Below, one piece after another: positions 8,745-17,793 of a stretch of 64,000 nucleotides of DNA (position 1 is the first letter of the stretch; each line of letters opens with the position of its first letter). This DNA is from Solimonas_A sp052035235 (lineage in GTDB: Bacteria; Pseudomonadota; Gammaproteobacteria; Nevskiales; Nevskiaceae). Where the stretch lies: the NCBI GenBank assembly GCA_052035235.1, contig JBPOHT010000001.1, positions 62,001-126,000 on the forward strand, written 5' to 3'. The position numbers and the translations under genes were made by a program. The notes beneath the pieces were generated by a model. The model ran no database searches. It was not told where the DNA came from and saw nothing but the letters and a program-made list of their open reading frames with translations.

Positions 8745-9829
8745 TTGACCTCTCCGTCGAACGCGCGGTAGGCAAGGCCACAGGCGATCAGCAGCGAGGC
8801 TTCTTCCTTGGCCAGCACGGCGGGCTTGGCCTTGGAGGACACGCTCATGCCGGCAAAGGGCTTGGCGATCACGGTCGGGATGCGCAGGCGATCCTGGATC
8901 GCGGCGTCGATACCCGCGATGTGTGCGGAGCCGCCGGCGAGGATGATCTGGTCGATGGTGTTGTACTGCGAGGCGGCGGAGAAGAAGAACTGCAGGGAGC
9001 GGTCGATCTGCTGCGCCATGTCGCTGATGAAATGCGTCAGCACCTCGGTCTGGTAGTCGTCCGGCAGGTTGCCGAATTTCTTGGCCTTGCCGGCTTCGTC
9101 CAGGCTCATGCCGTAGTGGCGCATGATGTCCTCGGTGAGCTGGCGGCCGCCGAAGCTCTGGTCACGCGTGTAGACGGTCTTGAGATCGTGCAGGATCAGC
9201 ACGGAGGTGGTGGTCGCGCCCACGTCCACCACGGCGACGGTGCGACGCACGCCGCGGTCCGGCATCTGGTGCTGCAGGAACTGGCAGGCGTTCTCGAGCG
9301 CGTAGCTCTCGATGTCCACGATCTTGGGCTTCAGGCCTGCGATCTCCAGCGCGGCAGCGCGCTGCTCGACCTGCTCCTTGCGGCAGGCCGCGAGTAGCAC
9401 GTCGACATTGTCCTTGGCCTTTTCGCTATCGCCGAGCACTTCGAAGTCGATGCTGACTTCCTCGATCGGATAGGGGATGTACTGGTCGGCCTCGACCTTG
9501 ATCTGCTCCTCCATGTCGTCTTCCGACAGGCCTTTGGGGAGCTGGATGACCTTGGTAATGACGGAGGCACCGGCCACGGCCACGGCCGCGTTCTTGGTGC
9601 GGGTGCCGGCGCGGCTGAGCGCGCGCATGACGGCCTCTCCGACGATCTTCGGATCGGAAATCTGCTTGTCCGAGACGGCATTCGCCGGCAACGGCTCCAC
9701 GGCGTAGGTTTCTACGTGGAATTTTTCGCCCCTGCGCGACAGCTCAAGCAGCTTCACGGCACTGGAACTGATATCCAGACCGATAAGCGCCTGTTCTCCC
9801 CCGCCTAACAGCGATTGCACTATGGACAT
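8741..9829 (-). CDS. pilM: Type IV pilus actin-like ATPase PilM
   Basis: Cytoplasmic FtsA/actin-fold ATP-binding protein that anchors the PilN tail. 362 residues starting 'MSIVQSLLGGGEQALIGLDISSSAVKLLEL' (in parts); phosphate-1 loop at 'GLDISSSAVK', 'VVDVGATTTSVLIL' as phosphate-2 loop around 195-210 and 'ILAGGSAHIAGI' as adenosine loop near 300. First gene of the pilMNOPQ operon, read away from mrcA. A candidate sigma-70 promoter lies 95-122 nt upstream. Confidence 0.96.
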   Translation of the reverse strand: MSIVQSLLGGGEQALIGLDISSSAVKLLELSRRGEKFHVETYAVEPLPANAVSDKQISDPKIVGEAVMRALSRAGTRTKNAAVAVAGASVITKVIQLPKGLSEDDMEEQIKVEADQYIPYPIEEVSIDFEVLGDSEKAKDNVDVLLAACRKEQVEQRAAALEIAGLKPKIVDIESYALENACQFLQHQMPDRGVRRTVAVVDVGATTTSVLILHDLKTVYTRDQSFGGRQLTEDIMRHYGMSLDEAGKAKKFGNLPDDYQTEVLTHFISDMAQQIDRSLQFFFSAASQYNTIDQIILAGGSAHIAGIDAAIQDRLRIPTVIAKPFAGMSVSSKAKPAVLAKEEASLLIACGLAYRAFDGEVK

Positions 9830-9923
9830 ATCGCCTCACCAGACTCGCGTTGACATTCCCCCAGCGGGAATCGTGTGGAATTCCCTTGCAGGAATCGTGG
9901 TGACTCCTCCCGCATTGAGCCTT

Positions 9924-9951
9924 ACTATAACGCAAACATTCTACGATGCAA
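9924..9951 (-). promoter_or_regulatory. Candidate sigma-70 promoter for pilMNOPQ
   Basis: On the minus strand TTGCAT (9946-9951) and TATAGT (9924-9929) are separated by 16 nt, in the AT-rich middle of the 212-bp divergent region between pilM and mrcA. The -10 is close to consensus, the -35 moderate. Position and base composition support it; no transcript evidence is available. Confidence 0.45.
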
Positions 9952-10041
9952 CTATAAGTAGTGGCTCCAACTATCTGATAGTGCTTCATAAGCTGGAATG
10001 CGTTTCTGTAGGTTTTTGGCGCCCCCCAAGGTAGGGATTCA

Positions 10042-12444
10042 ATGAAGTGGAAGCTGTTGCTGTCGGTCCTGGCGGGCTTGCTGCTGGCTGGCGTCCTCGC
10101 GCTCTGGGGAGGCTTCCTGGTCGCGCGGGCGTACTTCGAGCCGGAACTGCCGTCGGTCCAGAGCCTGCGCGAGCTGCAACTGGCCCTGCCGCTGAAGATT
10201 CATTCGGCTGACGGCAAGCTGCTGGGCGAGTTCGGCGCCGAGCGCCGCGCCCTGCTCAAGTACAAGGAATTTCCGCCGCGCGTGGTGCAGGCCTTCCTGG
10301 CGGCCGAGGATGACCGCTTCTTCGACCATCCGGGCGTGGATTGGATGGGCCTGGCCCGTGCCGCCTTTGCGCTGGCCGTGACCGGCCAGAAGTCCCAGGG
10401 CGGCAGCACCATCACCATGCAGCTGGCGCGCAACGTCTTCCTGTCCAGCGAGCGCACCTACGGGCGCAAGTTCAAGGAAATCCTGCTGGCGCTGAACATC
10501 GAGAAGGAGCTGAAGAAGGAGGAAATCCTCGAGCTCTATCTCAACAAGATCTACCTGGGCGAGCGCGCCTACGGTGTCGGCGCCGCGGCCCTGATCTACT
10601 TCGGCAAGAACATCAATGACTTGAAGCTCTCCGAGGCGGCGGTCATCGCCGGCCTGCCGAAGGCCCCCTCGCGCGACAACCCGATCTCGAACCCGGAGCG
10701 CGCCAAGGAGCGGCGCAACTACGTGCTGCGCCGCATGCACCAGCTGGGCTACATCTCCGCCGAGGACTTCAAGGGGGCGTCGCAGGAGCCGCTGGTGGTC
10801 AAGCCCTACCGGGCCAAGGCCGAGGTGGATGCCTACTACGTCGCCGAGATGGTGCGGCAGGACATCCTGGCCCGCTACGGCGAGGAAGCGGCCTACACCC
10901 AAGGCTATACGGTGACCACCACGATCGACTCGCGACGCCAGCTGGCGGCCAACGCCGCCCTGCGCAAGGCGCTGGACGACTACAGCGAGCGCCATGGCTG
11001 GCGCGGCCCGGAGGCGAAGATCGACCCGGCGCTGCTGGCCCCCGGCGAAGAGCGGAAGCTGGTGGATGCCCTCGACGCCCGGCCGCAGGTCACCGGCCTG
11101 CTGCCCGTGGTGGTGCTGTCCTATACCCCCCAGAAGCTCTCGCTGCGCGCCCGCGAGGGCGACGTGGACCTGGAGCCGCAGCATTTCAAATGGGCCGCCT
11201 TCAGCGCCAAGCGCGCGCCGGCGGTGGGCGACGTGCTGCGCATCCGCGCGGGCGGCAAGGAAGGGCGGGAGTGGGTGCTGGGCCAGTTGCCCCAGGCCCA
11301 GGGCGCACTGGTGGCGCTGGACCCGCGGGACGGTTCGATCGTCGCCTTGGTGGGTGGCTACGACTTCTTCCAGGGCAAGTTCAATCGCGTGACCCAGGCG
11401 CGGCGGCAGGCCGGCTCGGGCTTCAAACCCTTCCTCTACGCGGCGGCGATGGCGCGGGGCTATACCCCGGCCTCGATCTTCCTCGACGCGCCGGTGGTGT
11501 TCAGCGTCCGCGGCCAGAAGGACTGGCGGCCGGAAAACTACGGCGGCGACTTCAAGGGGCCCATGACCCTGCGCGAGGCCCTGGTGCAGTCGCGCAACCT
11601 GGTGTCGATCCGCGTGCTCGAGGCCATCGGCGTCGACTACGCCCGCGACTACATTGCCCGCTTTGGCCTGCCGAAGGACCACATGCCGCGCAACCTGACC
11701 ATGTCCCTGGGCACCGGCGACTTCACGCCCCTGGAAATGGCGCGCGGCTTCACCACGCTGGCCAACGGTGGCTACCTGGTGGAGCCCCACTTCATCGACA
11801 GCATCCGCGACGGCGCCGGCAAGCTGCTGTTCAAGGCCCAGCCGAAGATCGCCTGCTTCGAGTGCGAGCAGCTGCCGCCGCCGCCGGAAGAGGCTGCCGA
11901 TGATCCATCCGCCAACGAGTCCGAGGCTCCGCCGCCCGACATCCCGGAAAACGGCGCGCCGCGCGTGGTCGATGCCCAGACCGTCTGGATGATCACCGAC
12001 ATCCTCCACGACGTGACCGTGCGTGGCACTGCCGCCAAGCTCAACGAGCTCGGACGCAACGACCTGGCCGGCAAGACCGGCACCACCAATGACGAGACCG
12101 ACGCCTGGTTCAATGGCTACCAGAAGACCCTGGTCGCCACCGCCTGGGTCGGCCGCGACCAGCCGGGTCCGCTGGGCAAGGGTGAGGTCGGTGGCCGCGC
12201 CGCGCTGCCGATGTGGATGGACTTCATGCGGGTCGCCCTCAAGGACGTGCCGCAGGGCATGTTGCCGCGCCCCTCGGGCCTGGTCAGCGTGCGCATCGAC
12301 CGCCGCAGTGGCAAGCTGGCCGGCGAAGAGGCAGACGCTGTATTCGAGGTCGTTCCCCAGGACCGGATTCCCGAGGCGGCCGATGCTCCGGCCGCGGAGG
12401 AAGAGGGGCGTCCGTCCTCCGGAGGTGTGGAAGAGCTGTTCTGA
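10042..12444 (+). CDS. mrcA: Penicillin-binding protein 1A (class A PBP)
   Basis: Bifunctional peptidoglycan glycosyltransferase/transpeptidase, 800 residues. One N-terminal transmembrane helix (about 4-25). GT51 domain: 'AFLAAEDDRFFDHPGVD' with the catalytic glutamate near 92-95 and 'GGSTITMQLARNVFL'. An OB-like domain follows. Transpeptidase motifs: SGFK with the nucleophile S459 and K462, an SRN triad at about 518-520, and KTGT at 678-681. An acidic, proline-rich insert (about 615-635, 'LPPPPEEAADDPSANESEAP') precedes the KTG motif. Divergent from pilM, an arrangement conserved in gammaproteobacteria. Confidence 0.96.
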   Translation: MKWKLLLSVLAGLLLAGVLALWGGFLVARAYFEPELPSVQSLRELQLALPLKIHSADGKLLGEFGAERRALLKYKEFPPRVVQAFLAAEDDRFFDHPGVDWMGLARAAFALAVTGQKSQGGSTITMQLARNVFLSSERTYGRKFKEILLALNIEKELKKEEILELYLNKIYLGERAYGVGAAALIYFGKNINDLKLSEAAVIAGLPKAPSRDNPISNPERAKERRNYVLRRMHQLGYISAEDFKGASQEPLVVKPYRAKAEVDAYYVAEMVRQDILARYGEEAAYTQGYTVTTTIDSRRQLAANAALRKALDDYSERHGWRGPEAKIDPALLAPGEERKLVDALDARPQVTGLLPVVVLSYTPQKLSLRAREGDVDLEPQHFKWAAFSAKRAPAVGDVLRIRAGGKEGREWVLGQLPQAQGALVALDPRDGSIVALVGGYDFFQGKFNRVTQARRQAGSGFKPFLYAAAMARGYTPASIFLDAPVVFSVRGQKDWRPENYGGDFKGPMTLREALVQSRNLVSIRVLEAIGVDYARDYIARFGLPKDHMPRNLTMSLGTGDFTPLEMARGFTTLANGGYLVEPHFIDSIRDGAGKLLFKAQPKIACFECEQLPPPPEEAADDPSANESEAPPPDIPENGAPRVVDAQTVWMITDILHDVTVRGTAAKLNELGRNDLAGKTGTTNDETDAWFNGYQKTLVATAWVGRDQPGPLGKGEVGGRAALPMWMDFMRVALKDVPQGMLPRPSGLVSVRIDRRSGKLAGEEADAVFEVVPQDRIPEAADAPAAEEEGRPSSGGVEELF

Positions 12445-12481
12445 GGCTATCGTCGCCCATCGCTGGGCCAGGGGTGTCGCC

Positions 12482-13072
12482 GTGCAACACAGCATCGTGC
12501 AGGAAGCCGCCCGGATCATCTGCGAGGAGCAGGTGACCGACTACCGCGCGGCCAAGCAGAAGGCGGCCGAGCGCCTCGGCCTGCCACCGCGCACCGGCCT
12601 GCCGGACAATGCCCAGGTGCAGCAGGCGGTGATCGAGTATCAGCGGCTCTTCGGTGGCGAGGCCTATCACGACCGTCTGCGGCGCATGCGCCGCACCGCG
12701 CTGCGCGTGATGCGCCAGCTGGCCGAGTTCTCGCCGCGCCTGGTCGGCGGTGCCGTCAGCGGGGCCATCACCGAGGCCCACCGCCTGCAGCTGCATGCCT
12801 TCGCCGACAAGCCGGAAGCGATCGACATCTACCTGCACGACCGTGGCATCGACTTCGACCAGGGCGAGCGACGCTACCGATACCCCGACGGCAAGGAGCA
12901 ACGCATCCCGCTGACCTGCTTCGAAGTGGAGGATGTGGGCGTGGACCTGGCGGTGTTTTCCGAGAACGAGCAGCGCCGTGCGCCGCTGAGCCCGGTGGAG
13001 GGCCAGCCGTTCCGCCGTATGGACCCTGCGCAGCTGGAGAAGCTGATCGCGACCGCCGAAGCGGCCGCCTGA
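12482..13072 (+). CDS. Conserved protein of unknown function downstream of PBP1A
   Basis: 196 residues from a GTG at 12482. Begins 'QHSIVQEAARIICEEQVTDYRAAKQKAAERLGL', read in parts; the middle 'RLVGGAVSGAITEAHRLQLHAFADKPEAIDIYLHDRGI' resembles the strand-turn-strand start of a nucleotidyltransferase-like fold, but I see no clear catalytic GS..D.D triad. No signal peptide or membrane segment. Homologous-looking proteins occur in Xanthomonas relatives and have sometimes been mislabelled as a Mur ligase; nothing here supports a ligase. It lies 37 nt after mrcA and ends just before a strong bidirectional terminator. Confidence 0.8.
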   Translation: MQHSIVQEAARIICEEQVTDYRAAKQKAAERLGLPPRTGLPDNAQVQQAVIEYQRLFGGEAYHDRLRRMRRTALRVMRQLAEFSPRLVGGAVSGAITEAHRLQLHAFADKPEAIDIYLHDRGIDFDQGERRYRYPDGKEQRIPLTCFEVEDVGVDLAVFSENEQRRAPLSPVEGQPFRRMDPAQLEKLIATAEAAA

Positions 13073-13090
13073 AGTGGTGCCAAGAATGAA

Positions 13091-13116
13091 AAAAGCCCTC
13101 CTGATGGAGGGCTTTT
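13091..13116. terminator. Bidirectional intrinsic terminator
   Basis: Perfect 10-bp stem (AAAAGCCCTC at 13091-13100 with GAGGGCTTTT at 13107-13116) and a 6-nt loop. A-run and T-run on both sides let it serve the plus-strand gene ending at 13072 and the minus-strand gltA. Confidence 0.9.
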
Positions 13117-13136
13117 CATTTCAACCTTCGTCAAAG

Positions 13137-13250
13137 GATGCGAAGAGGCCGTAGCGAGCGGCCCGAGGTTGCGTCGAGGAGCGGAGCCGTACTGAAGTAC
13201 GGCGAGCACCGGAGATGCAAGATCGGGTCGCGTAGTAGGCCTATTCGTAT
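13137..13250 (-). repeat. Hairpin repeat, copy 2 (between convergent genes)
   Basis: Reverse-complement relative of 2205-2325 over about 115 bp. Contains a perfect GCCGTACT-GA-AGTACGGC hairpin (13186-13203). It sits between the intrinsic terminator and the gltA stop, again separating convergent genes. Confidence 0.75.
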
Positions 13251-13253
13251 CCT

Positions 13254-14549
13254 TTAGCGCTGCGCGATCGGGGTCACATTGCGGTCGCCGGCGCCGGTAT
13301 AGACCTGGCGAGGGCGGGCGATGCGCATCGACGGATCCGCCACCATTTCGATCCAGTGGGCCACCCAGCCGACCGTGCGCGCGATGGCGAACATCGGCGT
13401 GAACATGTTCACCGGGATGCCCAGGGCCTTGTAGATGATGCCCGAGTAGAAATCCACGTTCGGGTACAGCGCGCGGGCCTTGAAGTAGTCGTCCGACAGG
13501 GCGATCTCTTCCAGCTTCATCGCCAGTTCCAGCTGCGGGTCGCTGTCCTTGCCCAGGTGCTTGAGCACCTTGTGGCACTGCTCGCGGATGATCGTGGCGC
13601 GCGGGTCGAAGTTCTTGTACACGCGGTGGCCGAAGCCCATCAGGCGCACGCCCGAGGTCTTGTCCTTGACCTTGGCCATGAAGGCCGGGACGTTCTTCAC
13701 GTCGCCGATCTCTTCCAGCATCTTCAGCACGGCCTCGTTGGCGCCGCCGTGCGCCGGACCCCAGAGGGCAGCGATGCCCGAGGCGATCGCGGCGTAGGGG
13801 TTGGTGCCGGTGGAGCCGGCCATGCGCACCGTGGAGGTGGAGGCGTTCTGCTCATGGTCGGCGTGCAGGATGAACAGCACGTCCAGCGCCTTGGCGGCGA
13901 CCGGATCGACGTGGTACGGCTCGGCCGGCACGGCGAACATCATGTGCAGCAGGTTGCTGCAGTAGTCCAGGTGGTTCTGCGGGTAGACGAACGGCTGGCC
14001 GTAGTACTTCTTGTAGGCGGCGGCGGCGATCGTCGGGATCTTGGCGATCATGCGGTGCGCGAAGATCTCGCGGTGCCGCGCATCCTTGTTGTTGGTGGTG
14101 TCGTGGTAGAACGCGGACAGCGAGCCGACGATGCCGGTCAGCATGGCCATCGGGTGGGCGTCGTAGTTGAAGCCACCGAAGAACCCCTTGAGGTTCTCGT
14201 TGATCATGGTGTGCTTGCGGATGTTCATGTCGAACGCCGCGAGCTGGTCCTTGTTCGGCAGTTCGCCGTTCAGGATCAGGTAGGCCACTTCGATGAAATT
14301 GCAGTGCTCGGCCAGCTGGGCCACCGGGTAGCCGCGGTACAGCAGCACGCCCTTGTCACCGTCGATGTAGGTGATGGCCGACTTGGTCGAACAGGTGGAA
14401 CTGAAGCCGGGGTCGTAGGTGAAGACGTCCAGCTTGTCGTAGACCTTGCCCACGTCGAGGCCGACCGGGCCGAGGGTGCCGCCGATGGCCGGAAGATCGG
14501 TTTTCTCACCGGTGGCGTTATTGACCAGACTGTAGCTGACGTCGCTCAT
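13254..14549 (-). CDS. gltA: Citrate synthase (type II)
   Basis: Condenses oxaloacetate and acetyl-CoA. 431 residues, the length of the large hexameric Gram-negative enzymes usually inhibited by NADH. Key regions: 'TCSTKSAITYIDGDKGVLLYRGYPV' N-terminal domain, 'LHADHEQNASTSTVRMAGSTGTNPYA' with an active-site histidine, 'ALWGPAHGGANEAVLKML' with the second histidine, and 'GFGHRVYKNFDPRA' with the substrate-binding arginine region and catalytic aspartate nearby. 91 nt from the malic enzyme gene upstream, both read leftwards, so carbon entry into the TCA cycle is clustered here. Confidence 0.97.
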   Translation of the reverse strand: MSDVSYSLVNNATGEKTDLPAIGGTLGPVGLDVGKVYDKLDVFTYDPGFSSTCSTKSAITYIDGDKGVLLYRGYPVAQLAEHCNFIEVAYLILNGELPNKDQLAAFDMNIRKHTMINENLKGFFGGFNYDAHPMAMLTGIVGSLSAFYHDTTNNKDARHREIFAHRMIAKIPTIAAAAYKKYYGQPFVYPQNHLDYCSNLLHMMFAVPAEPYHVDPVAAKALDVLFILHADHEQNASTSTVRMAGSTGTNPYAAIASGIAALWGPAHGGANEAVLKMLEEIGDVKNVPAFMAKVKDKTSGVRLMGFGHRVYKNFDPRATIIREQCHKVLKHLGKDSDPQLELAMKLEEIALSDDYFKARALYPNVDFYSGIIYKALGIPVNMFTPMFAIARTVGWVAHWIEMVADPSMRIARPRQVYTGAGDRNVTPIAQR

Positions 14550-14640
14550 GCTTGCTCCGCAATCTTTTTGTGGCGAATCCTGAAGCGAGAACCGTGCCGG
14601 CCCAAGCTTCCCCAGAGTTTCCCTGGTGACGAGATCTTCC

Positions 14641-15900
14641 TCAGGCCGGGTAATGCGCGGGATAAGGCAGGCGGGCGGTGCCGCTGCTCACCGCCGCACG
14701 GGCCACTGCCGGGGCGACACGGTCGCGCAGGCGGGGGTCGAGCGGCTTGGGGATGATGTAGTCGGGGCCGAAGGATAGCGACTTTTGCCCATAGGCCGCC
14801 AGCACTTCCTGCGGAACCGGCTCCCGCGCCAGGGCGGCGATGGCCCGGACCGCGGCGGTTTTCATGGCCGCATTGATGTAGCGCGCACGCACGTCCAGGG
14901 CGCCCCGGAACAGGAAGGGGAAGCACAGCACGTTGTTGACCTGGTTGGGGTAATCGCTGCGGCCGGTGGCCATGATCAGGTCGTGGCGCACCGCCAGGGC
15001 GTCCTCCGGCCGGATTTCCGGGTCGGGGTTGGACAGGGCGAAGATGATGGGCTTTTCGGCCATCAGCATCAGCCATTCCGGCTTCATCAGGCCGGGGCCG
15101 GACACGCCGATGAACACGTCGGCACCGGCCAGGGCGCCCGCCAGGCTGCGGCGCTCGGCGGCGGCAGCCGAGGCAAATTCCAGCTTTTCCTTGTTCAGCG
15201 AGGAGAAATCCTCGCGGTCGCGGTGGATCACGCCCTTGCGGTCCACCAGCAGCATGTTTTCGCGCCGGGCGCCCAGGTCCACGGCCAGGCGCATGGAGGC
15301 GATGCCGGCGGCCCCGGCCCCCAGGCAGACGATGCGGGCGTCCTCGATCTTCTTGCCGACCAGTTCCAGGGCGTTCAGCAGGCCGGCGCAGAGCACGATG
15401 GCGGTGCCGTGCTGGTCGTCATGGAACACCGGGATGTCACAGCGCTCGATCAGCTTTTCCTCGATCTCGAAGCAGCTGGGCGCGGCGATGTCTTCCAGGT
15501 TGATGCCGCCGAAGGTCGGGGCGATGCGCGCCACCGTGTCGATGAAGTCCTTGGGCTCCTTGGCATCCACCTCGATGTCGAAGACGTCGATATCGGCGAA
15601 TTTCTTGAACAGCACTGCCTTGCCTTCCATGACCGGCTTGCCGGCCAGGGCGCCGCAATCCCCCAGGCCCAGCACCGCGGTGCCGTTGGAGATCACCGCC
15701 ACCAGGTTGCCCTTGGCGGTGTAGCGGTAGGCGTTCTCGGGGTCGGCCTGGATTTCGCGGACGGGTTCGGCCACGCCCGGGGTATAGGCGAGCGACAGTT
15801 GGGCTGCCGTCTCGAAAGGCTTGGTGATGGCGATGCCGAGCTTTCCGGGGGTCGGAAACTCGTGATAGTCCAGAGCGGACTTCTTCAGCGTGTCGTTCAT
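14641..15900 (-). CDS. Malic enzyme, short form
   Basis: Oxidative decarboxylation of malate to pyruvate. 419 residues: malic N-domain with 'LAYTPGVAEP' and 'ISNGTAVLGLGDCGALAGKPVMEGK', the metal-binding 'FHDDQHGTAIV', then the NAD-binding domain 'ARIVCLGAGAAGIA' around 190-203 and 'FALSNPDPEIRPEDA'. The family includes long MaeB proteins with a C-terminal phosphotransacetylase-like domain; that domain is absent here. Cofactor preference (NADP is usual for this subgroup) cannot be fixed from sequence by eye. Confidence 0.93.
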   Translation of the reverse strand: MNDTLKKSALDYHEFPTPGKLGIAITKPFETAAQLSLAYTPGVAEPVREIQADPENAYRYTAKGNLVAVISNGTAVLGLGDCGALAGKPVMEGKAVLFKKFADIDVFDIEVDAKEPKDFIDTVARIAPTFGGINLEDIAAPSCFEIEEKLIERCDIPVFHDDQHGTAIVLCAGLLNALELVGKKIEDARIVCLGAGAAGIASMRLAVDLGARRENMLLVDRKGVIHRDREDFSSLNKEKLEFASAAAAERRSLAGALAGADVFIGVSGPGLMKPEWLMLMAEKPIIFALSNPDPEIRPEDALAVRHDLIMATGRSDYPNQVNNVLCFPFLFRGALDVRARYINAAMKTAAVRAIAALAREPVPQEVLAAYGQKSLSFGPDYIIPKPLDPRLRDRVAPAVARAAVSSGTARLPYPAHYPA

Positions 15901-16016
15901 GCGCGCAGTGCCTTCGGCCTGGATACGCGTGGGTGAACGGCGGCTGGAACCAAGCCGGCACAGCGGTACTGCCCGGCAGGGTTCAGCTGCCGCGGTCTAC
16001 AGCGAGGGCATAAACA

Positions 16017-16043
16017 GCAAGGCCGCCCAGGGGGCGGCCTTGC
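16017..16043 (-). terminator. Hairpin terminator after rpmE2
   Basis: Perfect 12-bp arms (16017-16028 and 16032-16043) around AGG, 19 nt beyond the rpmE2 stop. On the minus strand it is followed by TGTTTA, a weak U-tract. Confidence 0.7.
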
Positions 16044-16061
16044 TTGAAGCCTGGATGCTGC

Positions 16062-16307
16062 TTAGGCCTTGCGCGCGTAGCGGGCGTTGAACTTGCCCAC
16101 GCGGCCGCCGGTGTCCACGACCTTCGACTTGCCCGTGTAGTGCGGGTGCGAGGCGCTGGAGGTATCGAGGTTCACCAGGGGATATTCCTGGCCGTCGACG
16201 GTGATCTTGTCCTTGGTCTTCACGGTCGAACGGATGATGAAGTTCTGACCAATGGAGGAGTCGCGGAACACGACCGGGCGATATTCGGGGTGGATGCCTT
16301 CTTTCAT
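16062..16307 (-). CDS. rpmE2: 50S ribosomal protein L31 type B
   Basis: 81 residues with 'MKEGIHPEYRPVVFRDSS' and 'GRVGKFNARYARK', the pattern of type B L31. The CxxC zinc-binding cysteines of type A are absent. In many bacteria type B is the zinc-independent paralogue induced by Zur under zinc limitation; in several lineages, however, it is the only L31. No Zur-box-like palindrome was evident to me upstream, so a housekeeping role is as likely. A terminator hairpin closes the gene. Confidence 0.95.
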   Translation of the reverse strand: MKEGIHPEYRPVVFRDSSIGQNFIIRSTVKTKDKITVDGQEYPLVNLDTSSASHPHYTGKSKVVDTGGRVGKFNARYARKA

Positions 16308-16391
16308 GACACAGCTTCCGGCAAAACTAAAAGGGCGCGCAGTGTAATGGGAAGCCCCGGCGCTGGCAACTTTATCAGCAGCCCTGGCCCC

Positions 16392-16577
16392 TCAGCCCTC
16401 CTCGGACTCCACCTGGACCTCGAATCCCCCCTCTTCGTCCACCGTCAGGCGCACGGTCATCGGGCGGCAGCAGACGGAGCAGTCCTCGGTGTAAACCGCT
16501 GATCCGCCTGAGAGATCAATCTCCAGGACGATGTCTTCCCAGCAGCACGGACAGGTAACGACGGCTTCTTCCAGCAT
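16392..16577 (-). CDS. CPXCG-motif cysteine-rich small protein
   Basis: 61 residues with two knuckles, TCPCCWEDI (C9, C11, C12 region) and DCSVCCRPM, followed by an acidic tail. This matches the small Cys_rich_CPXG family, widely conserved in gammaproteobacteria and presumed to bind zinc; function unknown. It is 28 nt downstream of hemW on the same strand and is probably the last gene of the rph-rdgB-hemW transcript. Confidence 0.85.
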   Translation of the reverse strand: MLEEAVVTCPCCWEDIVLEIDLSGGSAVYTEDCSVCCRPMTVRLTVDEEGGFEVQVESEEG

Positions 16578-16605
16578 GGGGACTCCAGCGTCTAGAGAAA
16601 CGGGT

Positions 16606-17790
16606 CTAGAGAAACAACTCCAGCAGCCGATTCAGGTGCCGGTGCCCCATCGGAGTCGGCCGCAGCAGCCCCGGGTCGGGTTCCATCAGGCCCAGGCGCC
16701 GGGCCTCGGCCATGGGCGCGTCCAGGGCCGACAGCGGCAGGCCGGTGCGGGTTTCCCAGAGCGCCGCCGGTACCCCGGCGTTCAGGCGCAGCACGTTGAG
16801 CATGAACTCCACCGGCATCTCCTCGGCCGACAGCAGGCGTTGCTCCTGCACGGCGGCTTCCGTGCCAGCGTGCTCCTGGTAGCGCTTGGGGTGCTTGTGA
16901 CGTGCCCGGCGAGCGACTCCCGCCAGCCCACTGCGCTTGCCATGGGCGCCGGCGCCGATGCCCAGGTAATCACCGAACTCCCAGTAATTGAGGTTGTGGC
17001 GGGCCTGGCGTCCCGGCCGGGCGTAGGCCGAGACCTCGTACTGGGCGTAGCCGGCCGCGGCCAGGCGCGCCTGGCCGGCATCGAACATGCCGGCCACGAC
17101 ATCGTCGTCCGGCAGCGGCGGCGGGCGGGCGGCGAACTCGGTGTTGGGCTCCAGGGTGAGCTGGTACCAGGACACGTGCTCGGGCTGCAGCGCCAGCACG
17201 CCATCCAGGTCGGCCATGGCCTGGTCCTCGGACTGCTGCGGCAGGGCGAACATCAGGTCGAGGTTCACATTGTCGAAGCCGGCGTCGCGCGCCAGCCGCA
17301 GCGCCGCCACCGCCTGGCCGGGGTCGTGGATGCGGCCGAGCTTCTTCAGTTGCGCCGCGTCCAGGCTCTGCACGCCGATGGACAGCCGGTTCACCCCGGC
17401 GGCGCGGTAGCCGCGGAAATGCGCGGCGTCGGCGGTACCGGGGTTGGCTTCCAGGGTGATCTCGACGTCGGGCGCGAAGGCCAGGCGCTTCGATACGGCC
17501 TCCAGCACGCGGCCGATGGCGCGGCCGGAGAACAGGCTGGGGGTGCCGCCGCCCATGAAGATCGAGACCAGCGGGCGGGATTCGCCCCCGGCCAGCTCAT
17601 GGTCGAGATCGCGGGCCAGGGCCTCGACGTAGGCGTCCTCCGGCGTCTCGCCGCGCAGGGCGTGGGAGTTGAAGTCGCAGTAGGGGCACTTCTGGACGCA
17701 CCAGGGGAAGTGCAGGTACAGCGCCAGGGGGATCGCCGGGTCTGGACCACGTCCGGAGGTCGCGCCAGCGCAGGCGGCGCCGGGGTTCAT
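16606..17790 (-). CDS. hemW: Heme chaperone HemW (radical SAM)
   Basis: 394 residues. The radical SAM cluster is CVQKCPYC near residues 31-38 and the SAM-binding 'FMGGGTPSLFSG' follows near 80. The cysteine after the cluster ('YCDF') and the C-terminal winged-helix region ending 'HRHLNRLLELF' fit HemW, long confused with oxygen-independent coproporphyrinogen oxidase HemN; the HemN-specific N-terminal extension is missing. HemW carries heme to apo-proteins of the membrane. It starts 3 nt after rdgB, the classic rdgB-hemW pair. Confidence 0.94.
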   Translation of the reverse strand: MNPGAACAGATSGRGPDPAIPLALYLHFPWCVQKCPYCDFNSHALRGETPEDAYVEALARDLDHELAGGESRPLVSIFMGGGTPSLFSGRAIGRVLEAVSKRLAFAPDVEITLEANPGTADAAHFRGYRAAGVNRLSIGVQSLDAAQLKKLGRIHDPGQAVAALRLARDAGFDNVNLDLMFALPQQSEDQAMADLDGVLALQPEHVSWYQLTLEPNTEFAARPPPLPDDDVVAGMFDAGQARLAAAGYAQYEVSAYARPGRQARHNLNYWEFGDYLGIGAGAHGKRSGLAGVARRARHKHPKRYQEHAGTEAAVQEQRLLSAEEMPVEFMLNVLRLNAGVPAALWETRTGLPLSALDAPMAEARRLGLMEPDPGLLRPTPMGHRHLNRLLELFL

Positions 17791-17793
17791 GTC

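Noticed and set aside
10039..12519. Long minus-strand open frame opposite mrcA
   Set aside because: Composition shadow rich in R/H/Q/A/G/V; mrcA has complete catalytic motifs on the other strand.
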